Source of the DNA: Sipunculus nudus
Lineage: Eukaryota; Annelida; Sipuncula; Golfingiida; Sipunculidae
DNA: 64,000 nucleotides
NCBI GenBank assembly: GCA_026874595.1
Contig: CM049311.1
Location: 48,301,676 to 48,365,675 of the forward strand
Reading direction: 5' to 3'
Shown here: one piece after another, positions 1 through 12,823 of the stretch
Layout of the letters: each line of letters begins with the position of its first letter
Position numbering within the stretch: the stretch's first letter is position 1
Made by a program: the position numbers and the translations under genes
Notes under the pieces: model-generated
What the model was told of the DNA's origin: nothing
The model's database searches: none
What the model saw: the letters and a program-made list of their open reading frames with translations, nothing else

Positions 1-493
1 GGGTAAACCACAGTAACTTTTGGAGCAGATCTTGATACAGGGGCTCATTTAGTAGGAATGTCTTCTCTGGGTGGATGTATGCACTCACTGAGTGCCGTTT
101 AAGTTAAACCTGTAACTGTCTAAAATGTGACATAATCTGCTGTCTAGATCACAGGCCTTGCTATCATTGCAGTCAAAGTCATCAATCATTTTGGCATTTT
201 TAAGGTTGGAGAAGGTTTAAAATGGTTTATGATCAATATAAAGCATATGGAAATGTTTAAATACTACACCCCTTGGAAGGCCTTTCACCGTTATATCTCT
301 GTATGTCACATGATGATGAACTACAAAAGTGGAATTCCTCAACTGACAATTTCGCAAGTTTAAATGAAAAAGCAACCTATGACAACAAGACAGACTTTAT
401 CTAACCTTCAATAATGCCCCAAGTTTACACTTTTAAGTTTCCTAATATACTGTTCATCACAATTTTTCAATAATATTTTACTACAATACAGAA
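1..493. other. unannotated non-coding stretch
   Basis: I see no gene, splice-bounded exon or recognisable repeat here. The sequence is AT-rich and ends at the CTAG terminus of the first family A element. Confidence 0.5.
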
Positions 494-1055
494 CTAGAAT
501 ACGGGTAGTCGACAAGCGACTACGACAAGCGACTACGTGTATCCGCCGAAATCAGAGTGGGACATGTGAAGTGAGGCATGGATTGAGTAACAAGGGGAAA
601 TAGAGTGAGGTGTGTTACATATTAGCATGGATGTCGGCAGCCGAAAAATGTGTATGTAGGTTGTGCCACCTACCACAAAATCCAGAAAGCTATCAAAGTT
701 GTATACAAATGCAAAAAGTCAAACCACTGCCAAGATATGAGTAATTTTATCCCACAGCAGACAAACAGACGGACCCTGTGCAAAAATGGTTGCAGATGGC
801 ACCACCATGTGAGATCTATACACATGCAAAATTTTGGCCCAATCGGCCAAACAGTTCCCAAGATATGAGCTTGGATGTCTGCAGCATAAATGTGAATGTA
901 AGTGGTGCCACCTGTCATAAAATCAAGAAAGCTATCCAAGATGTAAAATTTTAGGCAGATAAGTCAAACCAGTGCAGAGATATGAGCGACTGGCGGCAGC
1001 GGCGGCGTCCGGTTGAAAACATAGTATCCGCAAAACTCTGTTTTGGCAGATACAA
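494..1055 (-). mobile_element. Family A Helentron-like non-autonomous element, short copy (A1)
   Basis: The left end has CTAG (494-497) followed by a hairpin with GTAGTCG and CGACTAC arms, then GTATCCGCC. The right end reads as the inverse terminal repeat ending TTTGGCAGATACAA. One inset and one terminal copy of an inverted repeat, plus a subterminal hairpin and a CTAG terminus, is the layout known for Helentron-associated elements (HINEs); strand is given so that CTAG is the 3' end. The hairpin arm is partly duplicated here (GACAAGCGACTAC occurs twice in a row). The core contains 'gatatgag' and 'ggtg-gccacct' modules and a short CGG-rich tract near 990-1010. There is no coding capacity. The core is much shorter than in the copies at 17, 27 and 29 kb. 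Confidence 0.7.
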
Positions 1056-2388
1056 TTAACTGATTTCATACACCAACCTGCATGACTCTGTATCAGACTT
1101 TATGAAATATCACAGGGTATCTCCTAATTATATTAAAATAACCTTCTATAACTTTAATGCTATGAACAAACATCTCAAACATCAGTTTATATATTTTATA
1201 GAAAACTACTGCCTAAATACCACTGACAGTATATAGATCCATGAAACAGCACTGATTATCAATGGCTCTGACGAGAATTAATGTGATTAAACAATAAATA
1301 ATATGATTTGTGATGGCTGTGACAAGAATCAATATAAAATAATAAATTCAATTACTACAAACTGGGACAGGAAACAAAAAAAGTTTTAAGATTATTCTTT
1401 TAAAATCTGTATCACACAGATATTGACTCTATTGTCTTTAAATTTTCAATATTTCATCCATATCTTATGCCACTTTTCAATATTAACATCTCTACTAATT
1501 TACCACTGGCTGTATTGAAATCCTGGTAGTTCCTTCATAGCATGAATTCTGCTATTTCTTTGAGACTTAACCAACAGCAAAAAGGTTATAACAGGAGGGG
1601 AAGCCTGTATATTGCCTCTTTATGGCCAGTTTACTCAGAGAGAAAAAGACTTCAACACAAATGGCCATCAGTTTGCCTGGCAGCATGTGAACTACAAGGA
1701 GAGAGTGTGAAAAACAGAATAACAGCCACCGCTGAAACATCTCTCTCAAGTAGGTCCTTTGTTACTAATTCTACAGGTTTCTGTAGATTTTACATGGAGA
1801 AACCTGATCCAAGAAATGATAATAAGACCCAGACCCTGATACAGAATGTAGAAGCCAATATGGACCACTGTATTTGTGAGTTGTCACAGCCAACAGAGCC
1901 CACAGTGTTCAGTTATCACTGTCTTCACTTATCTTAGAATATGAGCAGTTAATGGTGAACCTACTAAAGCCTTGAGCCTGTTTGTCTATACCCAGGACAT
2001 GCAGTGATTACAAGTATGGATAGGAGTCAAGAAAATGATGGATCAGTTTACGGATCAGTTTTCTGACTCACTGTTTATATATCAGTGTATGTATCCCTCC
2101 TCCACAGAGGTCAGCAGGTTCATTATGGTGGTGAGGGGATCATAAAAGAAGAGGTTTGGTCCTAACAACCTCCCTTACATTTACCTTTAACCAAATTTAT
2201 GCTTCCTTTTATTACCTACCTGACTCAATAACTTGTAGAATTTGTCCCTTTGATCTTATTATACCATATTCTCCTGCAGTTAAGTTTCCCCCAAGTTTCG
2301 GTTCTATTTCCCTATGGACCATTTTATTTCTCTGTTCTACCTTCATTACAAGAGCCCTCCTTCCTTAGGTCTCATTTATGGCAGAAAT
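1056..2388. other. unannotated non-coding stretch
   Basis: The longest open frame (1542-1937, plus strand, 131 codons) has no domain I recognise, no flanking splice signals and a competing frame on the other strand, so I do not call it. I see no repeat family with a partner elsewhere in the window. Confidence 0.45.
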
Positions 2389-2430
2389 AACAAGGGACCT
2401 ATGGGTCACTGTGCTCAGCCGACGTTAACC
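2389..2430 (-). mobile_element. Family C left terminus (solo, or the far end of the element ending at 4349)
   Basis: The motif ACAAGGGACCTATGGGTCA followed by GTGCTCAGC matches the left end of the family C copy at 39153 (ACAAGTGACCCATGGGTCA, then GGCTCAGCTGA). The near-palindromic GACC(N)GGTC hairpin and the inset GCTCAGC are the diagnostic parts. It is not clear that the AT-rich DNA up to 3950 belongs to the same insertion. Confidence 0.45.
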
Positions 2431-3949
2431 TTGAAGGTAAAAATCTAAATAATATCTAATGGAGATAAAGTGTAAGAGGAAGAGGTAATAAAGGCCATGG
2501 TTGGTTTATATGATTGGTTTGTATTGATGAGCAAGAAATTGTTGCAAATAATATTTTGTGACCTGACCATGTGTTCCCTAATGTTGAAACTGAAGCATGT
2601 GAGCAGTTTGTGAACAAATGATCTGTACAATTACCATGATCATTAGTTGGCTTTTCGATTAACTGTTGACATTTCAGTAGTTTACACATTTGTTCAATCA
2701 AATCTTTTTTTTGTATAATATAAATTATTAAATATGTTTTTTTTTTTATGAAATGTATCCAGTTGAAATATAACTTATTAACAACATAAAACATGGCAAA
2801 CAAAGCCTGATCTCAAATTCTGCTGATGCAGGAAAATAATGAACAAATGTTTGTAACAAATCCTCATTTTTTTATCACATCAATTTTTTTTTTAATTTAA
2901 GTTTATATTTCTATACATTTTCAATATAACATATATATCTGAATATAAAAGTTGATTCATAATTCTCAATTGCATCATCATAAATCTCAATCTTGTCAGA
3001 TAACACCACATCATGCATACACATGTTTATTTATTTTTTACCACAAAAATATATCTTTTAAATCTGCAAAACAATAAATGTCTAAAAAAAATACTTGATT
3101 TAGATTTCACAATTTTGAATTGTGTCTTTATTTATCCATAATGTGCTTCATATTTTATCATAATTTAAGCATACTGATGGGTTCCATTATGATTGGTAAA
3201 ATCATTTAAAAGAAAAATGATTTCTTTAAAAATGTTACATTACACAACATTGCATCTTCTGGATTATACCTTGAATTACTTTTTTAAGGAAAGTTTTTGC
3301 ATATCAGAGTGGAAACAGCATTACAATTAAGGAGATACAGTGAAAACAATAACAATACTGCATAACATTTGGTGGGTTGGGTTTGCGGGGGGGGGGGGGG
3401 GGTGGGGGGGGGGGGAATGGGGTGGTGATATCAGAATAACTGTACACCTGTCACAGCAGGGGATCTCCCCCAGTGACTGTAACAAATCAGAAACCCTGGC
3501 ATAGCTGACTTCCAGTGACCTGGAGTGGGACCCTGCATCTGTAATCTGTAATCAAAGCAAATGACTACAATAGAGCCTCAAGAAAAAAATCAATAACTAG
3601 CTTAATTTTCAAGCTTTTACTTCCAAATTTCAGATTTAAACAAATTAAATATTTATGTTTACATGCTGTGAAAATTTAATCAATGGTACTTACAGGAAAA
3701 AAACGTGCCATGGTCAAAGTTGGGCAAAATTTAAGGTACTGATTTTATTTTTATGCTATTTACTTAAAAAATTTACAAAATTCAGATCTAATTTTGGGTA
3801 AACAATTGAATCTTAATTAAACATAGTTATATACTTGGGAAAATAGACTCTAGTTTCAAAATTTTTCATGTTAAGTGAGTAAATATTTTTCCTGATTTTT
3901 TACAAAGTCCATTATGTTTGGGCCCATAACTTAAAGAATTTATACTTAA
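2431..3949. other. AT-rich non-coding stretch with a poly-G tract
   Basis: Very AT-rich DNA with many homopolymer runs. A G-homopolymer tract with one interrupting T lies at 3387-3415. I see no gene. It could be the interior of a 2-kb family C element bounded by 2389 and 4349, or older unrelated sequence. Confidence 0.45.
3387..3415 (+). repeat. poly-G tract
   Basis: A run of 16 G, one T, then 12 G. On the plus strand this could form a G-quadruplex. Its length in the assembly may be unreliable because homopolymers are error-prone. Confidence 0.85.
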
Positions 3950-4349
3950 CAGACTTAATTTCTGGCATGTACATAGGAACTATATAGAAGAATATTTATG
4001 GTTAATATGAGGAAAAACAGATGAGTGGTTTTGAAATTAGGCAGTCCTGAAGTGTGAAAATAGGATTTAAATAAAAAATTGAGGTTTTTCCTTAATTTCT
4101 CAAAGGAACGAAGTCGCAAAGACCCAGTTTTCGGCTTGGTAGGAGATCTTGGGGACATCTAACATTATGCTGAATTTTGGATTCCTAGGTCTTACGGTTT
4201 CAAAACGTGCCACATCTACGGACGGACGGACGGACGGACGGACGGACGGACGGACGGACGGACGGACGGACGGACGGACAGACGGACGGACGACGGACAA
4301 TGGACCACGACTATAGCTCAGATGACTTATAGTCAGCTGAGCTAAAAAG
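3950..4349 (-). mobile_element. Family C right terminus with tetranucleotide microsatellite
   Basis: The segment ends in a hairpin made of AGCTCAG and CTGAGCT arms followed by AAAAAG. The same right end is seen at 42284, 55816 and 63220. Just inside it lies a tetranucleotide tract, and before that a 'gattcctaggtcttacgg' stretch that resembles the end of the ~155-bp core units at 41-42 kb. A tandem core, then a tetranucleotide tract, then a hairpin end is the layout described for pearl-type elements of bivalves, which are now regarded as Helitron relatives. Confidence 0.65.
4218..4298 (+). repeat. (ACGG)n microsatellite
   Basis: About 20 units of ACGG, perfect over the first 15 or so and interrupted near the right end. 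It lies directly inside the right end of a family C element, so it is probably part of that element and not an independent microsatellite. Confidence 0.9.
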
Positions 4350-4592
4350 GACACAGCTGTTTTTCGGGTTTAATCAAATCTTCTTTTCTTTCTTTACCAA
4401 AGAGTCTGACAAACAGAATTTTCAAACGACTATAGCTATAGACTTGAGTTACATTATAGACAGACCTGGATTTTGGTAATTGTGCTCCATAAAACCAATA
4501 ATTACAGCATTGCTATTTGATGGAGGTGTGTTTTTACATGCTAAGGCATGCTAATAAATTACTATTAAAAACCCAACAAATCCAGATTGTGA

Positions 4593-5283
4593 CTAAAACT
4601 TTCTGGAATTGGAGATGCTGTAGTATCCACAGACAAATAAGGCATCACCCCTTCTAAAATAGGCCCCCTTCTTCTAAAGCATATATACTGACACTTGACA
4701 AGGCTAAGGCCACCAGGGCCAAGATCTCAAATGTTTGTACTTGTCCACATCTTGGAGGAGATTGTTGGGTGAAATTTGAAGGCAACAGATGCAGTACTTC
4801 AAAAGTTATTGGGTTAACCAAAATCCTATATAAATATATAGAAATGAATTCTTTCCTTTAGTTTATGACTTATAATGGCCACAGTACTGTCAAGTAGAAA
4901 TGGTATGGGTATTAATAGGCACAAAAACAAGAAAATGATAATAGGTGGCACCACCAGATTCTGGTATATGACAAGACTGTTCAGGATCTTTGGTCTACTT
5001 GATTTTTGGACCAATCCATGCAAGCTTTCTTAAGATATTTAAGATTTTGTTTGATTTTAACCAAAAATGGACCTATTCAAGGTCAAGGTCACTATCCTAT
5101 TAAAGGTCATGACCCCTTTTTAAAAAGGCTTCATCCTCTCACCTATATCTAAACACTCAAAGTTTGATAAAGATCTTTAAAATGTTTTTTTAATTATCTC
5201 ACTCAGAAGATTTTTTTGCAGTGGCGGTGGGGGGACCGTGCTAAAACAATAGTATCCCCACGACTTTGTCTGGGGATAAAATT
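4593..5283 (-). mobile_element. Family B Helentron-like element, diverged (B1)
   Basis: A degenerate left end (CTAAAACTTTCTGG, then GTAGTATCCACAGACAA) is followed by a 'taggccccctt' segment, 'aaggtca' core pieces and a right end GTCTGGGGATAAAATT. GTATCCCCAGAC near the left and GTCTGGGGATA at the right are inverted copies. The right end also forms its own hairpin with GTATCCCC at 5253-5260. No protein is encoded. Confidence 0.65.
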
Positions 5284-6658
5284 GAAATTAAGTCTTACCA
5301 GTCAATACCCCATAACCATTTGGTCTGGACAAGCTAAAATTTTAATAAAAATTCTGAAGAAAAGAAATAAAATCTGGTCCTGTTTTTCTTTATATCTGGA
5401 TCCAAATCTAGCTCTGACATATAAACATCTGAATTCATTAAAAAAAGGCTAAATAAAAATAAGGAGCCTTCAGAGTCACTGACCAAAACAAAATATTATT
5501 CAGTATGATTCATTATGATGTTTAATTTATATTTAAAATTTATTATCCTGATTACAAGTATAACAGTATTTGATAACTGAAATTGCAAAATTGGATACAT
5601 TAAGTGAAGTATTTGTTAACAAGTATCAGTGCACTGTTTGTTAAATGTGAAAGAAAGTGTGAATAGAATGCACTAGTTATATGAGAGTTCTCAATTAGCC
5701 ACCAACAGGCTGTGGACCTATAATTGAATGGAAAAGTCTAATGTAGTACACAATGAGCATGACTGAAATCCAGTGATTAAGAAGGTGAAAAATCTTTCAC
5801 AATCGGCAGACTTTTGTACGGAGAACTCGCCAATGTAAAATCTGCCGCTGAGCCTGAAGTTTATTGTGTGTGAGGAGATGCCTCAACCGGGAAAAAATGC
5901 CAGAACTCACATGCTGTTATGACATAATTAGCGAACATCTCTTAACGGAGGAAATGTTTCACCAAGTGTAAGGTTACAAATAACTCAAAAAAAGATTATC
6001 CTTACCAAGGAAATTAAAGAAACATTGAACAACGAGTAACGTTAAGGGAATGAGGTGGGAGGATTTGCAGACTTTCATGTCACCTTTTGCCATACAATAT
6101 GACACCAGCTTATGACAATCAATACACTATATTCATCAGATTAAAGAAGCACCCGGGTCTAATTACTGAGAGTATCATGACAACACCATATCGCGCTAAA
6201 GGTATGACAGAGTAAAAACCTCTTTCAGGTATGATCCCTTGATCAATACAATGTTGGCTTTAATCATGGCCTCAGTGGTTTCTTCACCCACAGCCCTCTT
6301 AATCCCTCTCTGAGAATGACAATCCCACTGAGATCAAAGTGCTGCCAGGCATTATGGTCGGGTGTTTGTTCTGGTTGTGTGTGTGACACCTGCCTTTGTA
6401 ATGACTCTTTCTGTTGGTATGTTATACCTGTAGCTCCATTATTGATTTACGACTCCCTCTGAACCATCTCGATGCCATTTCAACTCCCCTGATGCCCTCA
6501 TTCAAAGGCAGATAATAACCTGACAGGCGTCTTCCTCCTGGCATAGTATACCACTGGCTAATTGCAGTATCTGCTTTGTAGGGCTTGTGTAACAAAATGA
6601 CAAAATGATTACAGCACTGTCATTATTACACTCAACACACTGCATATATGACATTTAA
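5284..6658. other. repeat-poor non-coding stretch, candidate conserved non-coding DNA
   Basis: The part at about 5760-6600 has more even base composition than its surroundings, no partner repeat in the window and no sustained open frame. This is the pattern often seen for conserved non-coding elements, but conservation cannot be judged from one sequence. Confidence 0.35.
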
Positions 6659-8342
6659 CTAGATATTTCTGGTATCAGAAACACCGTAGGTATCCCCAAA
6701 CATTGAGTATATACATCCTTTGAAACAGGCGCCCTTCTTCTGAATTAAGCATTTATTGACTCTTTCAAGATTTGACCATGAAGATCAAGCAGGGATCACC
6801 AGTTTTTTAACTCCTCCAATAACTTGGTTGGCTCAATAGGCGAGTCCAATTTGATGTAGACTTGATCTTGAAGATTAAGGTAACTAGGTTTTCAAACTTG
6901 TCTGAGAAGCTGTTTGAATCAAAGGCATCACAAATCTTAAAGAGGCCTAATGACCTATCTGACCTTTATAAATTAAAGGTAATCCCTTGGAGCTTTTATA
7001 AAAATAGGCCAGAAATAGTGCATATCACTGCACACAGGCTTCTTGTTTTGCTTATGTCAATGTTTTTATAATATGTGGAGGCCCGCCAAAACAATCAAAA
7101 CAAATTTAACTAGGGCATCTGGTGGCAAGTCAGATAAACTAGATCCACTTTTGCAAATGGTGATTTGCAAGAAATGACCTTTCTACCACCACATATAAGC
7201 AACCTACCACCTTTGGTTACATGTTTTAACCGTTTGTAAACATTGCTGTGTTAACAAACACTTTGTTGATAAACAAGTTCATACACGGAAGCGTTATAAG
7301 AACTTTTCAAATCCAGAATTACCCTTAGATCATTAATATATACACAAAAGAAGCCAGAAATCACAAATTCTTTTTCAAAAGGTAGATGAATGGGCAGCTT
7401 TAATATAACACACAACAGGGACATAATGAGACTGTGGGTTTAAATATCAGTAGGATAGTTCTGTGACCTTAACCTCTGACCTTGTGACATCATAATCAAC
7501 AGGACTCTTGGTAGGTGAGCGATCTGTTAAAGATGGAAAGTTTGGGATGAATAGTTTGGCTAAAGTGCATCAACAAGCTTTTTAAAGAAGGGGGACCAGT
7601 GAACTTGACATTTCACTTTATGACAGCCAAAATAGAGCTGAGCCATCTTTTAAGGATGGAAGGTTTGGGATAAAAAGTTTAGCTTAAAATGCGTATACAA
7701 CCTTGCTCAATAAGTGAGTTCTGTGACCTTGACCTTTGACCTTGTGTCCCAAAAATCAAAATGTTTCTTCACCTACTGGTAGACAATCTGTGAAAGGTGG
7801 AAGGTGTGGGATGCAAGTCTGGTTTAAAATGCCTGTACAAGCTTTCATTATGTGAGACCTTGACCTTTGACCTTGTGAACTAAATAAGCTAGGGTCTTCA
7901 TCCGATGATCCCTAATTATGTATATACAAAATTTGAGAGAAATCTGTCTGTTAGTTTTTTAATTATATTGACAATACTATTTTCATGCGATGTGATGGCC
8001 ATATTTACCAGTACAGGAAAGGCAAAAAGATCATTAGTAGTGCCACGTACCATGCAGTCTTCTGGACAAGATAAAGCAATCTAAGTTCTTCTAGCAAATT
8101 GATTTTTAGAACAATTCATACAGCCTGTCTTGAGATATGTCAATTTTGGCAGGATATTCACTCTTATGGTCAAGGTCACTCTCATATCAGAGGTCATGAC
8201 TTCATTTTAGTTATGCATCATCCTCTCACAAATATCTGTCAACATGAACTGTTTGGAAAAGATCTGTGCATACAAGGTTTGTAAATGGTTTGACTGCAAA
8301 GAAACCATAGTATCCCAAACTTCCCAGTCTGGGGAAATAATT
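6659..8342 (-). mobile_element. Family B Helentron-like element (B2)
   Basis: The left end is CTAGATATTTCT at 6659, followed by an inset GGTATCCCCAAACA. The right end is diverged but recognisable (GTATCCCAAAC, then CAGTCTGGGGA around 8310-8335). The interior has degenerate tandem units of roughly 130-150 bp containing TGACCTTGACCTTTGACCTT, for example near 7441-7500, 7727-7755 and 7857-7880. The many small substitutions suggest an old insertion. Confidence 0.7.
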
Positions 8343-8716
8343 ATCCCCTGTCTCTGCACTAAAATACTAGAAATACACAACAAACCCTCTTCATCAAGGG
8401 TCAAGTTCAACAGCCATGGTTTTCAATTATCCTTACACAAACAGAAGAAATGTTACACTGTGCATGAGTTAATTTCCCAATTTTGAAGAGTGTACTGCGG
8501 CTAGAAATATTATACACTATCATCAGTTGAAATGGTGAAATACCTGACACAGGCTGACTGCTTAATTAATCCTTTACCAAAAGTCTCCAAAATAATGTAA
8601 CTACTTGTATGCTAGCATATAGAAGTCAACCTAACATAAGATCATGGAATGATTCAGTCTTTCAAAATTTACAAAATCTATATTAGACCAATCCTAACAT
8701 ATTAAAACAAGCTGAA
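8343..8716. other. unannotated non-coding stretch
   Basis: Short spacer between two family B elements. I see no gene or repeat in it. Confidence 0.5.
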
Positions 8717-9110
8717 CTAGATATTTCTTGGCACCGCAGGTGCCATAGTATCCCCAGACAATTAACCCCCCCCCCCTTTTAGAATAGGCCCCCATCTTTA
8801 GCAACAATTAATATCAGACCACACTCACAGAAAAGGTCACTCTCATAGAAAAGGTCATGACCCCAATTTCAATATACATCATCCCATAACCCATGTCTAT
8901 GTATATGCATAATATGAAAGAAATCTGTCCATTAGTTTTTGACTTAAAATGCTCACAGTGCTGTTAAGTGGCAATGATAGGGTATTAAATGGCACAATAA
9001 CAAGTAAAAGAATAACAGGTGGCACCATCAGTTTCCGGTACATGACAACACTCTCCAAGATCTTCGGTTTTAAAAAGAACTGTTTCTTCCTCACTGTGTG
9101 GGATAGTTCC
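8717..9110 (-). mobile_element. Family B element, 3'-terminal part with canonical end (B3, truncated on the right)
   Basis: The left end is well preserved: CTAGATATTTCT, then the hairpin TGGCACCGCAGGTGCCA, then TAGTATCCCCAGACAA and a poly-C run at 8767-8778. The interior matches the internal segments of the copy at 55908 ('aggtcatgacccc', 'aggtggcaccatcagtttcc'). No right terminus (GTCTGGGGATAC) follows, so the copy is truncated or interrupted. Confidence 0.75.
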
Positions 9111-12100
9111 TGTATTTCAGACAAAGTTGATGACCGGCCAATTTAACTCAACAGATTTTTCATGTCATGGATACACTGTTGTCAGCCATACATATTAAAA
9201 AAGAATAGGCCTTATTTAGTTACAAGGCTTTCATCAATATACATAAATAGTTTCTTAAATAGAGGTATTTGCATCTTTAGAATGACCACCAAAAAAATTT
9301 CTTTAGGATTTCTTACTCCTTTTCACAACTGCATAATTCACTCAATAGTATCCTTCATAATGAGAGTCTCCTGATGACAACTAATTCACCCAAACAGATG
9401 GTACAGAAAACAACATCTAGTATTTTATTGCCTTTTGTGATCAGAATTATTTTGATAAAATTTACCCATTATATATTTATATTTATTTTTTGTAAAGAAG
9501 GTACATAAAGGCTTATCACAAGAAAGTTAAGATTCTTAAAGTCTATCCCCAGTGAACTCTTAACCTTGAGACAAAAAGGCTGATTTACTGGGGGATGTGG
9601 GCAGTTTGTGTATTTGAACTAGATGAACTGACAAAAAGGACTGTTTTTGTTTGAAGGAAGCTTAAACGATAAATCTTTTGTTTCCTGTTAAGAAGATTCC
9701 TACCCCATTATGTGTGACAGAGACTTTGATGTATTTAAATGAATTAACCTTTTTACACCTGTAATTTAATCTTACTCACAATTTCTTCTTTCAAGAATGG
9801 CTCATGCATAAGGAAACATGGCTTTAGGAAGAACTCAAAGGAGTATTATACATACTAATATTTTATCCCTTTTTGCCTCTCCAATGGGGATCCTCCAGGC
9901 TCCAGGCTTCTAATACATTCAGCAAAGATACATGAATCAAGGGTCTGCTCTAACATAAGTTGTCGCATTACCTATATCATACTTTACTCTATCATTGGGC
10001 ATATACCCATTAAAAGCTGTTGAATAGCCATAATGTGAACATAAAGATACTTACATCGGTCCAAACCTTTAATTAACCTGTACAATAAAAAGTTAAATAT
10101 GCAAATTTTGGAATATCTGCCTTTATGATATTATATTTACAGTAAAATTTTAAATATCCTGCAGTGCATATTCCAGGGTGTTTCAATGTATTTATACCCA
10201 AGATCAGAGTGATGTCATAACTTCTGGCACCGTTCTTGACCAACATTATCCAGCTAATGACATATCCACAGGGAATCTGTCAAGACTCATTAGTGGTGTG
10301 TCCTTGGAGGACATTACAAGTTCCTCTCATTATGAGACACTGTATGGCCTGACATACCAGTCTGTGACACCACGCCAATAACGTTCACAAGGTATTGTGT
10401 GCACAGCATGCACAGGAACAAGTTGGCATGTATGCATGGTGAAGTATTTATGGTATTGCCCAAATCTCAGTGGAGAGCCTCATTAGGCCAATCTGCGATG
10501 CCGTAATTAATGGCCGACTCCGCTAACATGAATATTTTACTTCAGAAACAGGGCCAACCACAGTTATATATCTGCTACTGATGAATATTTGATCCCTTAA
10601 AGCCTCATTCCTAACCGAAATTACCAATAATGCATCATACCTGACCACTGTGAATGTTCCAATTCAAATGATAAAACTCGTACTTTAGTTTTTCTGGTAA
10701 CCATTTGATACTCTTTATTTTGTTGTAAATAACAAACTTGCGTTTCTAATTTTTGCTTTAATTTCAGATCATGCAGTGTAATGACAAAGATGATCTCCTG
10801 GATATAATAATTTGTACACAATATATAATAAAACACAGAGTCGCAGTAAAAGTGACCAGAAGGAAAACTTCAGCACTTGTTACGTATGAGTGATGTGACA
10901 AATGCCGGCTTTTCCTGGAAATGGTTGGTACTGAGTACATTTTCACACTATATAGTGAGTTAAACATGAGGTAAAATTATCAGTAGCATTATAAAATGGT
11001 CTGTTGCAAATGTTCTATGTTTAACTTTGGATTATGTGTTTCAAATTTAAGTCCATCATTTACATGGTAGGCATAGTGAATAAGTGAAGCTGCAGCAGTT
11101 CATTACATAAACCCTGATGTAAATTTATACACACTAAGAACTAGGTCTAAGCCACATCCTATATATATATATCTCATATTAGCAACATATTTTTCTGTTG
11201 AGTACACTGATGGGGTAAGGTGATACCCTTAGGAGTAACTTAAACCTGTCTCACAAGACATTCCATCTATACTTAATAGTTCACTCTGTAATTTGTTCAC
11301 TACATGTAACAGTGTCATAGTCAATATGGAATACTGCTTGACATGCTCAATTCTAAATATGGTGAAACTGCTGGAGGACTTGCAGCCTCTGTAAAACATG
11401 ACCAGACCACTTTTGGCTCCTACCCTTGAGTGTCACTGTGCACTTCTTGCTGCACCCTAAATAGCATACATCAACATTTTTGTTGAAGCCACAGTTTTTT
11501 GAGTTAACAGTAGTTTACCAAACTTAACACATTTTCCACACAAATAGTCCACTCTTATAGTAACAAATATAATTTTTTTTACCACAGCTTTGAATCCAGA
11601 AAATCATGAATTTGATTAAGGATCTCATCTCTAAAGTAAACTTACATGTACACATATGGTCAAGACCCAAATAAAGATTCATGGGTATAACAGAACAGTT
11701 AATCAATGAGACATTTTATGCTAAAAAAATATTTCCATTAAAACATTAGAACCATAAATATATGTATCTGTATATGTCTTTGTCTGAACTTTTTGCAGTC
11801 CCCCCCGCCCCCCGCCCAAAAAAAAATTTGCTTTAGCTTCTATGAGGTTAATGCCTACAAGTTCATACCAACAAAACTTTCTTAAGGCAAGGGCTCATTC
11901 AGATTTAAACATACTGAATGGTAAAGAGTCTGACAATATAGTTTAATTAATTTATGTCACAAACCCACATCAATCAACCCTGACAAAATTTCAAGAAAAA
12001 AATTGCTAAAGCATCAAATAGGTGTCTACTTTTTAAGAGAATTTGTGATCAAGGACATATAGACTGCTACAATGAGCAGCCAATTTCAATTTAACTCTGA

Positions 12101-12823
12101 CTAGTGTCACCACATCCAAGACAGTTCAAAGGTTTTGATATCAGTCCAGCCCAGCAGAGCTCAGTTGGTATTTGTATAGTTTATGGAAGTAAATATTTTC
12201 TGACACACCTCTTCCTGTTATCAACATGCACAGACCAACAAACAGTTGGAAAACAGATGATTTGTACTGAGTGTACTAGTACAACTCAACAGCTCTTAGT
12301 CATCTGGCCTAAATATGTCAAGTATTATTTATTTACATCTGCAGAAGGAAAAAAATGTCCTTTGTTGGCCTTTTTTGCACATTTTTTTACAACAGCTATT
12401 TCATCAGAGATACCATTCAGTGATTCACCAATAAGCAATACCAGGAAAGTCCAACAGAAGACATATTTTTCACACATCTCTCACTCCTGTTTGTCCAGCT
12501 ACCTGTATATCTGTTTTTTTAACATCTTTCTCCCAACTTATCATTTTGCATAAGCAGTGCTGAAATCTGTTAGAGGAACTTAAAACTATATACATATTAA
12601 GACAACTATGTTCATACAATTTTGAGTTGGTCAGGATATAAAGTCTATCATTGGGGAATTTATTTACCCTCTTGCATGTTTTTGAAGTTAAGGCTTGCTT
12701 AGACCTTTTTTTTGTCACTGATCATGACTGCACTCAAGGTATTTAAAATGGAGATTGTGGTGTTTGTTAAAGCTACGGTGACTGTACTTAGTTACTGATA
12801 CAGAAAGTGTGAATCAATACTAC
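9111..12823. other. unannotated non-coding stretch, probably intron or flank of the Reeler gene
   Basis: I find no convincing exon. A 67-codon open frame at 10178-10381 (plus strand, beginning with GTG and ending TAA) is balanced in composition but has no recognisable domain. It adjoins 10440-10600, which carries GTAATTAATGG-type motifs, so I favour conserved non-coding sequence. The open frame at 12104-12553 (149 codons) is rich in aromatic and Ser/Thr codons, as expected of AT-rich chance frames. A short inverted 'tatatata' tract lies near 11160. Confidence 0.45.

Noticed and set aside
1542-1937. 131-codon plus-strand open frame
   Set aside because: No recognisable domain, no splice or polyadenylation context, and a competing minus-strand frame; consistent with chance.
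3387-3415. G-quadruplex regulatory element
   Set aside because: A single homopolymer tract in AT-rich DNA with no promoter nearby; reported only as a simple repeat.
10178-10381. 67-codon open frame with fairly protein-like composition
   Set aside because: It starts at GTG, not ATG; I recognise no domain, and it lies on the strand opposite the Reeler exon next to conserved-non-coding-like sequence. A terminal exon cannot be excluded without transcripts.
11340-11460. Possible minus-strand exon (frame reading KKCTVTLKGRSQKWSGHVLQ)
   Set aside because: No convincing donor, the frame closes soon after, and the residues do not fit the missing part of a Reeler domain.
12104-12553. 149-codon plus-strand open frame
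   Set aside because: Composition is typical of AT-rich chance frames and no motif is recognised; it overlaps a minus-strand frame.
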